Shown here piece after piece: positions 1 to 9,013 of a stretch of DNA of 64,000 nt. The translations under genes and the position numbers were made by a program. Position 1 is the first letter of the stretch. Every line of letters starts with the position of its first letter. Origin of the DNA: Pedobacter ginsengisoli (GTDB lineage: Bacteria > Bacteroidota > Bacteroidia > Sphingobacteriales > Sphingobacteriaceae); contig NZ_CP024091.1 of the NCBI RefSeq assembly GCF_002736205.1, forward strand, positions 1,984,001 through 2,048,000, in the 5' to 3' direction. The notes below the pieces were generated by a model, which did not search any database, had not been told where the DNA came from, and saw only the letters and a program-made list of their open reading frames with translations.

Positions 1-640
1 CCAGAACCGAATTGTTAGGCCAGTAGTATTTATTCTTTATTGAATCCATTTTTGAGGGCGTTGCCGATAGGATTACATCATGATTTCCAATAACATTCTT
101 TCTTGAATAATTATCTCCCCACATGTGCCTTTTGTCGGCATCAATTAAAGGAAAAATCGGGCTCGACTCTTGTCTAGTAAACTCAGCATTTACAATTTCA
201 TTTTCCATTGCCATATCTTCCTTAATAAATATAGGGTATCGAATGGCTGAGTTCATAAACTTTAAACCCGGTTTCAGGTTAGCTGAAGGAAGCGTAAAAT
301 AATAGTTTACAACCTCCTCTCTGGTATTTGCATTCGAGGTAATTTCAAGCTCATTGCTTCTCTTGGTAAAGCTTTCGAAATTTGGATAATCCTTATTTGC
401 TTTAAAGAACAAATGCTCATAAAGATGGCTTAACCCATTGTAGTCATCAGACTCTGTAAACGATCCGTTTCTGCAAGCCATTTCAATTGTAGCAAGGGGA
501 ACAGTATTGTCAGTAACCACTAATATTTCAAGTCCGTTTGGTAATTTCTTGAAATACATATTATCAGCTATTTTTTTCTGAGAAAAAACAGAAATACAAC
601 TCATTACGAGGGCTATCGCAAGTAAAAATTTAGAGCGCAT
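1..640 (-). CDS. M16 family zinc metallopeptidase, C-terminus off the left edge
   Basis: My own translation of the minus strand from the ATG at 638-640 is open to the window edge. It gives an N-terminal signal peptide (MRSKFLLAIALVMS...FSQ) followed by a peptidase M16 (insulinase/pitrilysin) N-terminal domain. The inverted zinc motif HxxEH is visible as HLYEH within GLSHLYEHLFFKA, and it is followed by the family's typical stretch about tests of nearby residues (TKRSNELEITSNANTREE, then NYYFTLP). M16 enzymes cleave peptides in the periplasm or at the cell surface; the distal zinc-ligand glutamate should lie further on, in the segment ending ENEIVNAEF. Only about 213 residues are inside the window, so length and the second half cannot be judged. 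The upstream neighbour on the same strand is separated by about 210 bases holding a long hairpin, so I do not assume a shared operon. Confidence 0.9.
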   Translation of the reverse strand, partial: MRSKFLLAIALVMSCISVFSQKKIADNMYFKKLPNGLEILVVTDNTVPLATIEMACRNGSFTESDDYNGLSHLYEHLFFKANKDYPNFESFTKRSNELEITSNANTREEVVNYYFTLPSANLKPGLKFMNSAIRYPIFIKEDMAMENEIVNAEFTRQESSPIFPLIDADKRHMWGDNYSRKNVIGNHDVILSATPSKMDSIKNKYYWPNNSVL

Positions 641-758
641 ATAGTTAAAATTGATATACCAGATTAACTATACAAATACGGGTAAATCTTTTAATTTAAC
701 AAATTTTTTCATAGTAGATTGCATCTTCTTCTTCTTCTACTATGGCTTTACTTTGCTC

Positions 759-821
759 TTGGGGTGCTTAAGGGTCAACTGCGTATTATGGTAATATTTA
801 GTTGACCCTTAAGCACCCCAA
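759..821. repeat. Long perfect inverted repeat (22-bp stem, 18-19 nt loop)
   Basis: Arms 759-780 and 800-821 are exact reverse complements, and weaker pairing continues outward for roughly another 15 bases. There is no T-run on either side, so it is not a classic intrinsic terminator, though it sits just past the 3' end of the barrel gene transcribed towards it. A small palindromic mobile element or a transcript-end stabiliser are alternatives. Confidence 0.7.
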
Positions 822-853
822 AGGCAAGATAAAGGCAGGTGCTACTGTCGATA

Positions 854-1420
854 TTAGAATATTTTAAAACCTACTGAAAGATTAAATATCCCTGTTTTCT
901 CATCAAGGCCTTTATTAATCTTTGTTAGCCCCCTGCTGTATCTGGCATCAATAGTTAAACTCCCTATATCAACACCTGCATTAACTACACCACCGGCTGT
1001 AAACTTTTTATAATCGAACTGGGCTGGTCCGGCGGCTTTATTTAGAGAATAACTTAAATCAGGCCCTGCAGATATTCTAAAGTTCAATGCCTCTGTATTA
1101 ATGATTTTGTAACCTACCATTAAAGGGATATTAACCTGTTTAAATTTAGGGGTGTATACTTTTGAATTGTAAGAATACTCGCTTTTAAAGGCAGTATAAT
1201 TTAACTCCGGCTGAAAATACAATGCATCGCCAACTCGGGCAAAAACACCAATATTATAACCCGCTTTACCTTCCTTCTCTTTTACTTCTTTAAAACTGGT
1301 TGGCAATGTTGCATAATTAATTCCGGCTTTTAGTCCAAAATTAACACCAGATTGTTGCGCTTTTACTGAAATACTTACCATGATTATTGCAATCATTAAA
1401 TAGAACTTGTTTGTTTTCAT
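854..1420 (-). CDS. Small outer-membrane beta-barrel protein (PorT/OMP_b-brl_2 type)
   Basis: The 188-residue protein starts with a signal peptide ending near VKAQ (residues 1-21). What follows is alternating hydrophobic/polar strands typical of an eight-stranded barrel: NFGLKAGINYATL near the start, YFQPELNYT and VNIPLMVGYKI in the middle, LNFRISAGPDLSYSL, then VNAGVDIGSLTIDARYSRGL, and a terminal strand ending in phenylalanine (FNLSVGFKIF), the usual signal for outer-membrane insertion. Proteins of this family are very common in Bacteroidota and mostly of unknown function. The ATG at 1418-1420 places the signal peptide exactly at the N-terminus, so the start is well supported. The family call is from pattern recognition, not a search. 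Confidence 0.88.
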   Translation of the reverse strand: MKTNKFYLMIAIIMVSISVKAQQSGVNFGLKAGINYATLPTSFKEVKEKEGKAGYNIGVFARVGDALYFQPELNYTAFKSEYSYNSKVYTPKFKQVNIPLMVGYKIINTEALNFRISAGPDLSYSLNKAAGPAQFDYKKFTAGGVVNAGVDIGSLTIDARYSRGLTKINKGLDEKTGIFNLSVGFKIF

Positions 1421-1567
1421 ACTTGTCTGTGTTGTTAAAATAGTTGTTTATTTTTTTGTGATTTGATAGTATGACAACTCATTCTGTGTTTACCCCTATC
1501 CCTTTAAAAAAATGTTTTTAATGACATTAAGATGCCATTAGCACCCTTCAAATACCCCAAACAATAC

Positions 1568-1575
1568 TAATTTTG
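1568..1575 (+). promoter_or_regulatory. Candidate Bacteroidota -7 element for the methyltransferase
   Basis: TAATTTTG matches the TAnnTTTG consensus and lies about 20 bases before the ATG at 1596. No clear -33 element was located. Confidence 0.45.
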
Positions 1576-1595
1576 AAGGAATAGAATTCCTAAAA

Positions 1596-2318
1596 ATGAA
1601 AACAGATTATTCCAGTAAAGCAACCAATGAAGAAATTAAAGAGAGATTTGATAACGATGTAGAACGTTTTTCGAACCTCAACACAGGTCAGCAAACAACT
1701 TTAGATGCACCACTAACCATGGAGCTTTGTACAGAGGCAGCAAAATATATTGTTCCCAATGCCACAGAGCTTTTAGATATTGGTTGTGGAGCCGGTAATT
1801 ATACCCTAAAAATGCTTAGCAAGATCCCAAATCTGAATTGTACGCTAAATGATCTGAGCTTACCAATGCTAGAGCGGGCCAAACAAAGGGTATCAGCTCA
1901 AACTAACGGTACGGTAACTACCGTTCAGCTAGACATGAAGGAGCTTGATTTACAGGCAGAGAAATATGATATTATACTTGCAGCAGCCACTTTACATCAT
2001 TTAAGAACAGACGAAGACTGGGAATTGGTTTTTTCTAACTTTTACAAATCTCTAAAACCAGGTGGCTGTTTATGGATCTCAGATTTAGTTACACACGATA
2101 GTGAACCATTAAATAGCTTATTTCAAAAAAAATACGGCAATTATCTGGAATCGTTAGGCGGTGCAGATTTTCGTCAGAAAGTGTTCGATTACATCGATTA
2201 CGAGGATACCCCCAGATCAATAAACTATCAGCTTAATTTAATGCAAAAAGTTGGTTTTAAAGATACAGAGGTACTTCACAAAAATTTATGCTTTGCAGCA
2301 TTCGGAGGGGTTAAATAA
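1596..2318 (+). CDS. Class I SAM-dependent methyltransferase
   Basis: The 240-residue protein carries the Rossmann-type methyltransferase core. Motif I is ELLDIGCGAGNYT (about residues 58-70), the acidic residue ending strand 2 is in CTLNDLS, and motif IV-like sequence is YDIILAAATLHHL. A later KPGGCLWISDLV strand is typical of Methyltransf_11/25/31 enzymes. The substrate cannot be told from sequence. It stands alone on the plus strand, with a TAnnTTTG promoter 20 bases upstream and a hairpin over its stop codon, so it is probably a single-gene transcript, convergent with the cupin/GNAT pair. No signal peptide is present, so it is cytoplasmic. Confidence 0.9.
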   Translation: MKTDYSSKATNEEIKERFDNDVERFSNLNTGQQTTLDAPLTMELCTEAAKYIVPNATELLDIGCGAGNYTLKMLSKIPNLNCTLNDLSLPMLERAKQRVSAQTNGTVTTVQLDMKELDLQAEKYDIILAAATLHHLRTDEDWELVFSNFYKSLKPGGCLWISDLVTHDSEPLNSLFQKKYGNYLESLGGADFRQKVFDYIDYEDTPRSINYQLNLMQKVGFKDTEVLHKNLCFAAFGGVK

Positions 2319-2324
2319 CCCCTC
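2305..2324. terminator. Hairpin over the stop codon, between convergent genes
   Basis: The arms gaggggtt (2305-2312) and aacccctc (2317-2324) are perfect complements around a four-base loop that holds part of the TAA stop of the methyltransferase gene. It lacks a good T-run, so it is a weak terminator or an end-protecting hairpin for both convergent transcripts. Confidence 0.5.
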
Positions 2325-2327
2325 TTC

Positions 2328-2663
2328 TTATAAAAAATCTTCTCTGTGAGGCGTAAATGCATCTATTAAAATACCAGCTTCCAAGCAAACACAACCATGA
2401 AGAACATGGGGTGGTACATAATAACCATCGCCTTTTCTAATAATACGTACCTCGGCCCCTATGGTCATTTCAAATGCACCGCTATCTACATAAGTTACCT
2501 GCGTATGATGGTGTTCATGTAAATCGCCAACCGCACCAACTTCAAACTTTGCCTTTACAAGCATAATTTGGTCATTGTAACCAAAAACCTGTCTTTTAAT
2601 TCCATTCCCCAAATCTTCCCAGGGGGTTTCATCATCTATTTGAAAAAGACCGCTTTCTATCAT
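2328..2663 (-). CDS. Cupin-domain protein
   Basis: The 111-residue protein is a single small beta-barrel cupin. Motif 1 is seen as VGDLHEHHHTQVTYVDSGAFE (about residues 45-64), with the metal-ligand histidines and a following glutamate. Motif 2 is YYVPPHVLHGCVC (about 83-95). Such single-domain cupins bind a metal or small ligand and serve as minor enzymes or sensors; the specific role is not evident. It starts within the stop of the upstream GNAT gene (ATGA overlap at 2660-2663), so the two are translationally coupled and probably act on related small molecules, though that is inference. No signal peptide. Confidence 0.85.
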   Translation of the reverse strand: MIESGLFQIDDETPWEDLGNGIKRQVFGYNDQIMLVKAKFEVGAVGDLHEHHHTQVTYVDSGAFEMTIGAEVRIIRKGDGYYVPPHVLHGCVCLEAGILIDAFTPHREDFL

Positions 2664-3250
2664 AATTTATTTTCAAGTTTTTGTCTTAAATTATTTTCCC
2701 ACTCATCTTTTAACATGCTTAAAACAATGGTATCTCTTCTGCTGCCATCAAGGCGGATAATATTACTTCTTAAAACACCCTCTTCAGTGCAGCCAATACT
2801 CTTCATGGCAGCAACACTTCTTAAATTGGTAGTATCTGCTGCAAATTCTACACGTTCAAATCCATTGCCAAAAGCAAAATCAAACAATAAATACTTACAG
2901 TGCTTATTTAAGCCCGTTCCATGAAACTGCTGCCCATACCAGGTATACCCCAGCGTTAAATTATGCTGATTGGGCTTTACATCGTAAAACCTTGATGATC
3001 CGGCATAAGCGTTGGTTCTTTTATCTATAATAACAAACGGATATTCTTTTTGAGCTGTTCTTGCCTCAATAGCCAATTCCAGATACTTTTTTAATGCAAC
3101 TTCCGTATCGCCTTTTTGGGTAGAAAAACGCCATATATCAGGCTGATGGGCAAATTGCAATAAGTGAACTATATCAGCCTCCTCTAAAGGCCTTAGAAGC
3201 GCTATTTCATCTTCCAAAATATAGTTTGCAGTAAAATCAAAGTCGATCAT
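2660..3250 (-). CDS. GNAT family N-acetyltransferase (RimJ/RimL-like)
   Basis: The 196-residue protein is of the Acetyltransf_3 type. N-terminal DFTANYILEDEIALLRPLEEADIVHL is the classic first strand/helix, GYTWYGQQFHGTGLNKHCKYLLFDFAF is the acetyl-CoA-binding region (about residues 104-130), and NLRSVAAMKSIGCTEEGVLR is the C-terminal signature shared with ribosomal-protein acetyltransferases. These enzymes acetylate alpha- or side-chain amines of proteins or small molecules; the acceptor here is unknown. It is the first gene of a two-gene unit with the cupin (4-base overlap). The promoter should lie in 3251-3463, a region shared with the divergent L,D-transpeptidase gene. Confidence 0.88.
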   Translation of the reverse strand: MIDFDFTANYILEDEIALLRPLEEADIVHLLQFAHQPDIWRFSTQKGDTEVALKKYLELAIEARTAQKEYPFVIIDKRTNAYAGSSRFYDVKPNQHNLTLGYTWYGQQFHGTGLNKHCKYLLFDFAFGNGFERVEFAADTTNLRSVAAMKSIGCTEEGVLRSNIIRLDGSRRDTIVLSMLKDEWENNLRQKLENKL

Positions 3251-3376
3251 TTTATACTTTTTTGGCCAATTAATATTAGCGAATGTATGAATTTGGCAAC
3301 ATGTTTTTACTCGATTTTTAAGTCATAAAAACGTAATAGAATCATTTTCAATGTATTAATACTATTTTATTTTTAT

Positions 3377-3384
3377 TATGTTTG
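3377..3384 (+). promoter_or_regulatory. Candidate -7 element for the L,D-transpeptidase gene
   Basis: TATGTTTG fits TAnnTTTG, 80 bases before the start codon, which would give a fairly long leader. Confidence 0.35.
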
Positions 3385-3463
3385 AAAATATCTAAACGAC
3401 TGTATTTGAAGAAACACAAGCTAGTTAGCGCAATTTTATAACATATCGGGGGAGTAAATTTTT

Positions 3464-4267
3464 ATGATGAAATGCATTTTGGGGGGAGTATCGATGTTAG
3501 CGCTCAGCCTTTCTTTAACAATTATTGATGGTGGAACACCTGCCAAGCCATTAGAGCAGATAAGTGTTGCCAAAATCACTACTGACAGTTTATATAACAG
3601 TCATGTAAACAATCTTTACAACGAAATAAATCTGGAGTATACAGGTTTAAGCCAGGCTGTTTTTGAAAAAGCACTAACCGGCTATTATAACCTAAAAAAG
3701 TCTGGTAAAGTTTCAGAAGATAAATCCATTCTTTCAATAGCTGATTTTGATAAAAACAGTACTCAGAAAAGACTTTGGATTATTGATCTGGATAAAAAGA
3801 AATTAATTTTAAATACCTGGGTTGCTCACGGACAACGTAGCGGAGCTGATAAAGCTACCCGTTTTTCGAACTCTAGCGATTCTTTTCAGAGTAGCATAGG
3901 CTTTTACCTTACTGCCGAGGTTTATCGCGGACAACATGGTCGTTCCCTGCGTCTGGATGGTATGGATGAGGGATTTAATTCTAATGCCCGCAGAAGATCT
4001 ATTGTAGTGCATGGTGCTGACTATGTTAGCCAGGGTACTATTAATGCCTTAGGGAGGCTCGGACGCAGTCAGGGCTGCCCTGCCGTACCAGCTGAACTAT
4101 CGAATCTGGTAATTAACACTATCGAGGGAAAAACGGTATTGTTTATAAACGTTACCGATCAGAGATATACGTCCAGATATCTTGATGAACATATGGCGGC
4201 GGCATTTGCCAGCAATTTTGATCAACAAGATACAACCAGCTATCAAGATTCTACACTGAATATTTAA
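3464..4267 (+). CDS. Murein L,D-transpeptidase catalytic-domain protein (YkuD_2 type)
   Basis: The 267-residue protein has an N-terminal hydrophobic signal/anchor (MMKCILGGVSMLALSLSLTI) and a C-terminal catalytic domain. The catalytic motif reads VVHGADYV ... GRSQGCPAVP: a conserved histidine and the nucleophilic cysteine in SQGCPAV, the form typical of YkuD_2 rather than canonical YkuD. The preceding KRLWIIDLDKKKLILNTWVAHG is the characteristic strand pair. Family members crosslink or trim peptidoglycan stem peptides in the periplasm. Two adjacent ATGs (3464 and 3467) make the start ambiguous by one codon. It is monocistronic: divergent from the GNAT gene and convergent with the efflux operon, from which it is separated by a strong palindrome. 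Confidence 0.9.
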   Translation: MMKCILGGVSMLALSLSLTIIDGGTPAKPLEQISVAKITTDSLYNSHVNNLYNEINLEYTGLSQAVFEKALTGYYNLKKSGKVSEDKSILSIADFDKNSTQKRLWIIDLDKKKLILNTWVAHGQRSGADKATRFSNSSDSFQSSIGFYLTAEVYRGQHGRSLRLDGMDEGFNSNARRRSIVVHGADYVSQGTINALGRLGRSQGCPAVPAELSNLVINTIEGKTVLFINVTDQRYTSRYLDEHMAAAFASNFDQQDTTSYQDSTLNI

Positions 4268-4280
4268 TTAGCTTTATATA

Positions 4281-4334
4281 ATTATAAAAGGTGTATCATA
4301 AATACGATCGTATTTATGATACACCTTTTATAAT
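4281..4334. terminator. 54-base perfect palindrome, bidirectional terminator
   Basis: Positions 4281-4307 and 4308-4334 are exact reverse complements with no spacer, centred on cgatcg. As RNA, either strand would form a stem of about 25 bp ending in a U-rich arm (ccttttataat). It lies between convergent genes, 13 bases past the transpeptidase stop and 8 before the outer-membrane factor stop, so it should end transcription both ways. Confidence 0.85.
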
Positions 4335-4341
4335 CATACTC

Positions 4342-5751
4342 TTATATTCCGCCTCCAAGAGAACGGTACAATTCTACTGATGCATTTAGCTGCGCAGTTT
4401 TAATAGCTGCCAGTTCAAGTTCGCTTTGCAACGAATTACTTTGAGCTGTAATTACTTCTAAATAGCTTGCCATTCCATTTTTAAACAATAGGTTGGCATT
4501 TTTTACAGCCTCGTGTAATGTAGTTACCCGTTTAGCAGAAATATCGTATTGCAGTTTTAGCTTCTCAATTTTAACCAACTCATCAGATACCTCGCCTACA
4601 GCATTAAGAACAGATTGTCTGAATTCAAGCACTACCTTTTCGCGATCTATTTTGGCAATTTCATACTGGCTTTTCAATTGCTTGCGCTGAAATATAGGTT
4701 GGGTAACCCCGCCGGCTACAACACCAAATAATGATGCAGGAATATTAAACCAGTTGCTGGCTTTAAACGAATTAAGGCCACCGCTTGCAGTAATACTTAA
4801 TGATGGATACATGCTGGCTTTAGCAATTCCAACCTTTGCATTGGCAACATTTAAAGACAATTCAGCACTTTTCACATCGGGTCTTCTACTAACCATTGCC
4901 GAAGGAATACCTGCAGGCAATTGTGTTGGAATACTTGTTTTTTCGAGCGTAGCTAAACGCTCAACCGCACCAGGCAACTGACCGGTAAGGATGCGCAATG
5001 CATTTTCCTGAATGGTAATGTTTTGTTCAAGTTCAGGAATCAATTGTGCAGCTACCAGTTGCTGAGCTTCTGCCTGTTGTATAGCCAAAGAAGTTACCTG
5101 TCCGGCATCAAACTGCATATGTATAATACGCAATGTACTGTCGTTTAACAATAGATTCTTTTTAGCTACAGCCATTTGGGCATCCATCATTAACAATCTG
5201 TAATAGCCTTGGGCAACATTTGCTATCACTCTTGTTTGAATAGCCTTTCTGGCCTCGGCAGTTTGCAGATATGTTGCAAGGGCTGCCTGTTTACGGCTTT
5301 TTATTTTACCCCATATATCGGCTTCCCAAGCCAAACCCAGGTTAGCATTGTAATCCTGAATAACATTGGTTTTTAAAAACTGACCAGCACTTAATCCATT
5401 TAAACTATTATCAGACGGGCGATTGGCATTTGCAGTTACCTGCAAAGTCAGTTCCGGAATATTGCCCAGTTTAGATTGTTTAAACAATACCTCTGCCGAT
5501 TCAATATTTTTTAAGGCAATCTGCATATCATAATTTCTTAATAATGCAGTGTCTATCAGTCTTTGTACACCCTCTTCAGTAAAGAAATCCTTTACTGAAA
5601 TACTGCCAATACTACTTGTATCAGCAGTACTGGCATTCCTGAACGATTCAGGAATTGCAGCCTTTGGTATGGCTACATCTTTAGAAACTTTACATCCGGC
5701 AAGTATTACTAAAATTAGGAACGGAGCCAATGTATTTATATACTTTTTCAT
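4342..5751 (-). CDS. RND efflux outer-membrane factor (OprM/NodT family lipoprotein)
   Basis: The 469-residue protein is a TolC-superfamily channel. The N-terminus MKKYINTLAPFLILVILAGCKV has a lipobox (LAGC), so it is a lipoprotein. Two OEP repeats follow (about residues 60-250 and 275-465), with typical segments LGLAWEADIWGKIKSRKQAALATYL in the first and SRRPDVKSAELSLNVANAKVGIAKASMYPSLSI in the second. Length is normal for the family. It forms the trimeric exit duct spanning the outer membrane for the RND pump encoded 39 bases upstream in the same operon (adaptor, pump, channel), the usual order in Bacteroidota. Confidence 0.96.
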   Translation of the reverse strand: MKKYINTLAPFLILVILAGCKVSKDVAIPKAAIPESFRNASTADTSSIGSISVKDFFTEEGVQRLIDTALLRNYDMQIALKNIESAEVLFKQSKLGNIPELTLQVTANANRPSDNSLNGLSAGQFLKTNVIQDYNANLGLAWEADIWGKIKSRKQAALATYLQTAEARKAIQTRVIANVAQGYYRLLMMDAQMAVAKKNLLLNDSTLRIIHMQFDAGQVTSLAIQQAEAQQLVAAQLIPELEQNITIQENALRILTGQLPGAVERLATLEKTSIPTQLPAGIPSAMVSRRPDVKSAELSLNVANAKVGIAKASMYPSLSITASGGLNSFKASNWFNIPASLFGVVAGGVTQPIFQRKQLKSQYEIAKIDREKVVLEFRQSVLNAVGEVSDELVKIEKLKLQYDISAKRVTTLHEAVKNANLLFKNGMASYLEVITAQSNSLQSELELAAIKTAQLNASVELYRSLGGGI

Positions 5752-5790
5752 GAGTATCTGTTATTTATATTTTAATTAATGGCCAATACC

Positions 5791-8700
5791 TTAAGAATAG
5801 ATAATTTCTGATTCTGGTTTAACCTTAACACCATTGGTGTCTTGTGCATCACTAATAATAGCAGGTTTGCTTGATATCTTTTCCTGCAGGTGCTGGAAAA
5901 TAACAAAGAGAACCGGGATAAGGAATAATCCTAGAACAACTCCCGAAACCATCCCTCCTGCTGCACCAATACTGATAGAGTGGTTACCTTGTGCCGATGG
6001 CCCTGTAGCAATACTCATTGGGAACAAACCTACAACAAACGCTAATGATGTCATTAGAATAGGACGCAGCCTTAACTTTGCAGCCTCAATTGCAGCACTT
6101 ACCAACGTAAGACCTGCTTTTCTGCGCTGCACAGCAAACTCCACAATTAATATGGCATTTTTAGCGAGCAAACCAATAAGCATAATCAGTGCTACCTGTA
6201 CATAAATGTTATTTTCGATACCGGTTAAACCGATTACAAAAAACACACCTAATACCCCTGTTGGAATAGATAGTATTACCGCTAATGGTAAAATATAGCT
6301 TTCATATTGGGCTGCCAGTAAGAAATATACAAACACCAAACATAAAATAAATACTATAGTAGATTGTCCGCTTGATGAGATCTCCTCTCTGGTTTGTCCA
6401 GAAAATTCAAAACCATATCCGGCAGGCAATTGCTCTTTTGCAACTTCCTGGATGGCATTAATTGCATCACCGGAACTAAACCCTGGTTTAGGAATGGCAT
6501 TAACCTGAATAGAGTTGAACAAATTATAACGTGATGCAGTTTCAGAACCATAAACACGGGTTAATTTTACCAATGTTTTTATTGGTACCATCTCTCCGCT
6601 TTTGTTTTTAACAAATACACGGTCAATAGCACTTGGATCTGCCCTATCGGCAATATCAGCCTGAACCAATACACGGTAGTACTTACCAAAACGGTTAAAA
6701 TCTGATGCCTGTGCACTACCAAAATAAGCCTGCATGGTTTGTAAAATATCACGAACATTTACACCAAGCTGGTTTGCTTTCTCGTCGTTTACCTCAAGTT
6801 GTAATTGTGGGTAATCAGCTTTAAATGTGGTAAATGCAACAGCAATTTCCTTACGTTTCATTAATTCACCAATAAAACCATTAGCTATACCGCTAAACTT
6901 ATCAAGCTTACCACCGGTTTTATCCTGCAATACAAGATCCAATGCCTCTACGTTACTGAAACCAGGAACTGTAGGGAAACTGAACACGAAGAAACTACCA
7001 CCGCTTATGGCACCTAGTTTACCTCGTATAAGGTTCATAATTTCATTAATATCCTGTATTTTACCTCTTTCTTTAGCTGGTTTTAACAACACAAACACAA
7101 CTGCCGATGATGGACTTGTTGATGAGGTAAGCAAGTTAAACCCTGTAATTGAGGTAACAAATCTTGATGCATCCAGTGCACCCAACTCAGCCTCGGCTTG
7201 TTTCATTACTTTCGAAGTTCCATCTAACGAAGTTCCCGATGGTGTATTTACTGCAATGGCCACAAAGCCCTGATCTTCTGTTGGTATAAATCCGGTAGGT
7301 GTTTTTTGTACCATCCACACTGTGGCTAAAACAATAATTGCCAGACCAATTAAACTAACAGCTTTGTTCTTGATCAGGAATTTTAAACCACCTATATACC
7401 TATCGGTCATCGAGTTAAAACTTCTGTTAAAGCCTGCAAAGAATTTTTCTTTAAATCCTTTTTTAGGTTCATCTGAATGACCTGCATGGTTATCTTTTAA
7501 GAACAATGCTGCCAATGCCGGACTTAAGGTTAAGGCATTAATAGCCGATATGATAATGGCTGTTGCCATGGTAAAGGCAAATTGTCTGTAAAATACCCCG
7601 GTTGAACCCTCAAGGAAACCTACAGGTAAAAACACGGCCGACATTACCAGGGTAATTGATACGATGGCACCGCTAATTTCATGCATCGCTTCGGCAGTAG
7701 CCTGTTTTGCACCAATTCGCTTATGTTCCATCTTGGCGTGCACAGCCTCTACCACCACAATGGCATCATCTACCACAATACCAATGGCCAAAACAAGGGC
7801 AAACAAGGTTAATAAGTTAATAGAGAACCCAAACAACTGCATAAAGAAGAATGTACCCAAAATGGCTACAGGAACTGCAATAGCAGGAATTAAGGTCGAC
7901 CTAAAGTCCTGAAGGAAGATAAACACAACAATAAACACTAAAATAAATGCTTCAATAAGTGTGTGCTGTACCTGTTCAATTGACTGATCTAAGGCAACTT
8001 TTGTACTGTAAAAAATATTGTGTTTAACGCCTTGTGGAAAGTCCTTAGCCGCTTTTTCCATCAACTTGTTTATCTCAATCTGGATCTCGTTGGCATTAGA
8101 ACCGGCTAATTGTATAATACCTAAAACAACACCCTTTTTACCATTCAGGCGGGTAAGACTGTTATAAGAATATGCACCAAACTCTACCCTGCCTACATCT
8201 TTTAAACGTAGTGTAGAACCATCTTCATTTGCGCGGATAGCAATGTTTTCGTACTCTTCAGGTTTTGTAAGCTTGCCTTTATATTTAATAACATACTCAA
8301 AAACCTCGTTACTTCTTTCACCAAAACGACCCGGTGCAGCTTCCAAACTCTTATCTTGTATAGCAGACATTACCTCGTTAGGCGTAATATGATAAGAAGC
8401 CATCTGAGTTGGATTAAGCCATATACGCATAGAGTAATCCTTTACACCGCCAAATATACTGGCCGAACCAACACCCGGAATCCTTTTAATTTCGGGTATA
8501 ATATTGATTTGAGCATAGTTGGCAATAAAAGTTTGATCGTATTTGGACTCATCTTCGGTATACATACCAATAGCCATAATAAAGCTATTTTGTTGTTTGG
8601 CAGTAATAATACCTTGCTGTACTACCTCTGTCGGCAGCTGACTAGTAGCCTGTGCCACACGGTTTTGTACGTTTACAGCGGCCTGATCAGGATCGGTACC

Positions 8701-8988
8701 CAACTTAAAGTAAACTGTAATAGCCAATGTACCATCATTACTGGCTGTTGAACTCATATAGCTCATGTTTTCGACACCGTTGATAGACTCTTCGAGTGAC
8801 GGGGCTACCGAACGAAGTACGGTCTCGGCATTTGCGCCAGGATAATTAGCAGTTACCAGTACTGATGGTGGCGCAATGTCTGGAAACTGCTGTAACGGCA
8901 ATTTGGTAAGGCTTAGCACCCCCAGTATCACCAATAATATGGAGATTACTGTAGCTAATACGGGCCTTTGTATAAATATTTTGAACAT
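5791..8988 (-). CDS. RND efflux pump, inner-membrane transporter (HAE1/AcrB type)
   Basis: At 1065 residues it has the normal length of an AcrB/MexB-like pump. It opens FKIFIQRPVLATVISILLVILGVLSL, the standard TM1, followed by the first porter domain (PSVLVTANYPGANAETV). The proton-relay aspartates are present in GIVVDDAIVVVEAVHAKME of TM4, and the TM10 lysine in IGLLAKNAILIVEFA. The large second periplasmic loop holds the funnel (EIMNLIRG..., FFVFSFPTVPGF). Twelve TM segments are visible. As a homotrimer it uses the proton gradient to expel drugs, dyes or other amphiphiles from the periplasm and inner leaflet. It lies 25 bases after the adaptor gene and before the channel gene, in one operon controlled by the adjacent TetR protein. 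Substrates cannot be told from sequence. Confidence 0.97.
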   Translation of the reverse strand: MFKIFIQRPVLATVISILLVILGVLSLTKLPLQQFPDIAPPSVLVTANYPGANAETVLRSVAPSLEESINGVENMSYMSSTASNDGTLAITVYFKLGTDPDQAAVNVQNRVAQATSQLPTEVVQQGIITAKQQNSFIMAIGMYTEDESKYDQTFIANYAQINIIPEIKRIPGVGSASIFGGVKDYSMRIWLNPTQMASYHITPNEVMSAIQDKSLEAAPGRFGERSNEVFEYVIKYKGKLTKPEEYENIAIRANEDGSTLRLKDVGRVEFGAYSYNSLTRLNGKKGVVLGIIQLAGSNANEIQIEINKLMEKAAKDFPQGVKHNIFYSTKVALDQSIEQVQHTLIEAFILVFIVVFIFLQDFRSTLIPAIAVPVAILGTFFFMQLFGFSINLLTLFALVLAIGIVVDDAIVVVEAVHAKMEHKRIGAKQATAEAMHEISGAIVSITLVMSAVFLPVGFLEGSTGVFYRQFAFTMATAIIISAINALTLSPALAALFLKDNHAGHSDEPKKGFKEKFFAGFNRSFNSMTDRYIGGLKFLIKNKAVSLIGLAIIVLATVWMVQKTPTGFIPTEDQGFVAIAVNTPSGTSLDGTSKVMKQAEAELGALDASRFVTSITGFNLLTSSTSPSSAVVFVLLKPAKERGKIQDINEIMNLIRGKLGAISGGSFFVFSFPTVPGFSNVEALDLVLQDKTGGKLDKFSGIANGFIGELMKRKEIAVAFTTFKADYPQLQLEVNDEKANQLGVNVRDILQTMQAYFGSAQASDFNRFGKYYRVLVQADIADRADPSAIDRVFVKNKSGEMVPIKTLVKLTRVYGSETASRYNLFNSIQVNAIPKPGFSSGDAINAIQEVAKEQLPAGYGFEFSGQTREEISSSGQSTIVFILCLVFVYFLLAAQYESYILPLAVILSIPTGVLGVFFVIGLTGIENNIYVQVALIMLIGLLAKNAILIVEFAVQRRKAGLTLVSAAIEAAKLRLRPILMTSLAFVVGLFPMSIATGPSAQGNHSISIGAAGGMVSGVVLGLFLIPVLFVIFQHLQEKISSKPAIISDAQDTNGVKVKPESEIIYS

Positions 8989-9013
8989 GATTGTTTTTTA
9001 TTTAATTGGGTAA

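Noticed and set aside
2568..2924. Plus-strand frame across the cupin and GNAT genes
   Set aside because: It is antisense to two well-supported families and has no domain of its own.
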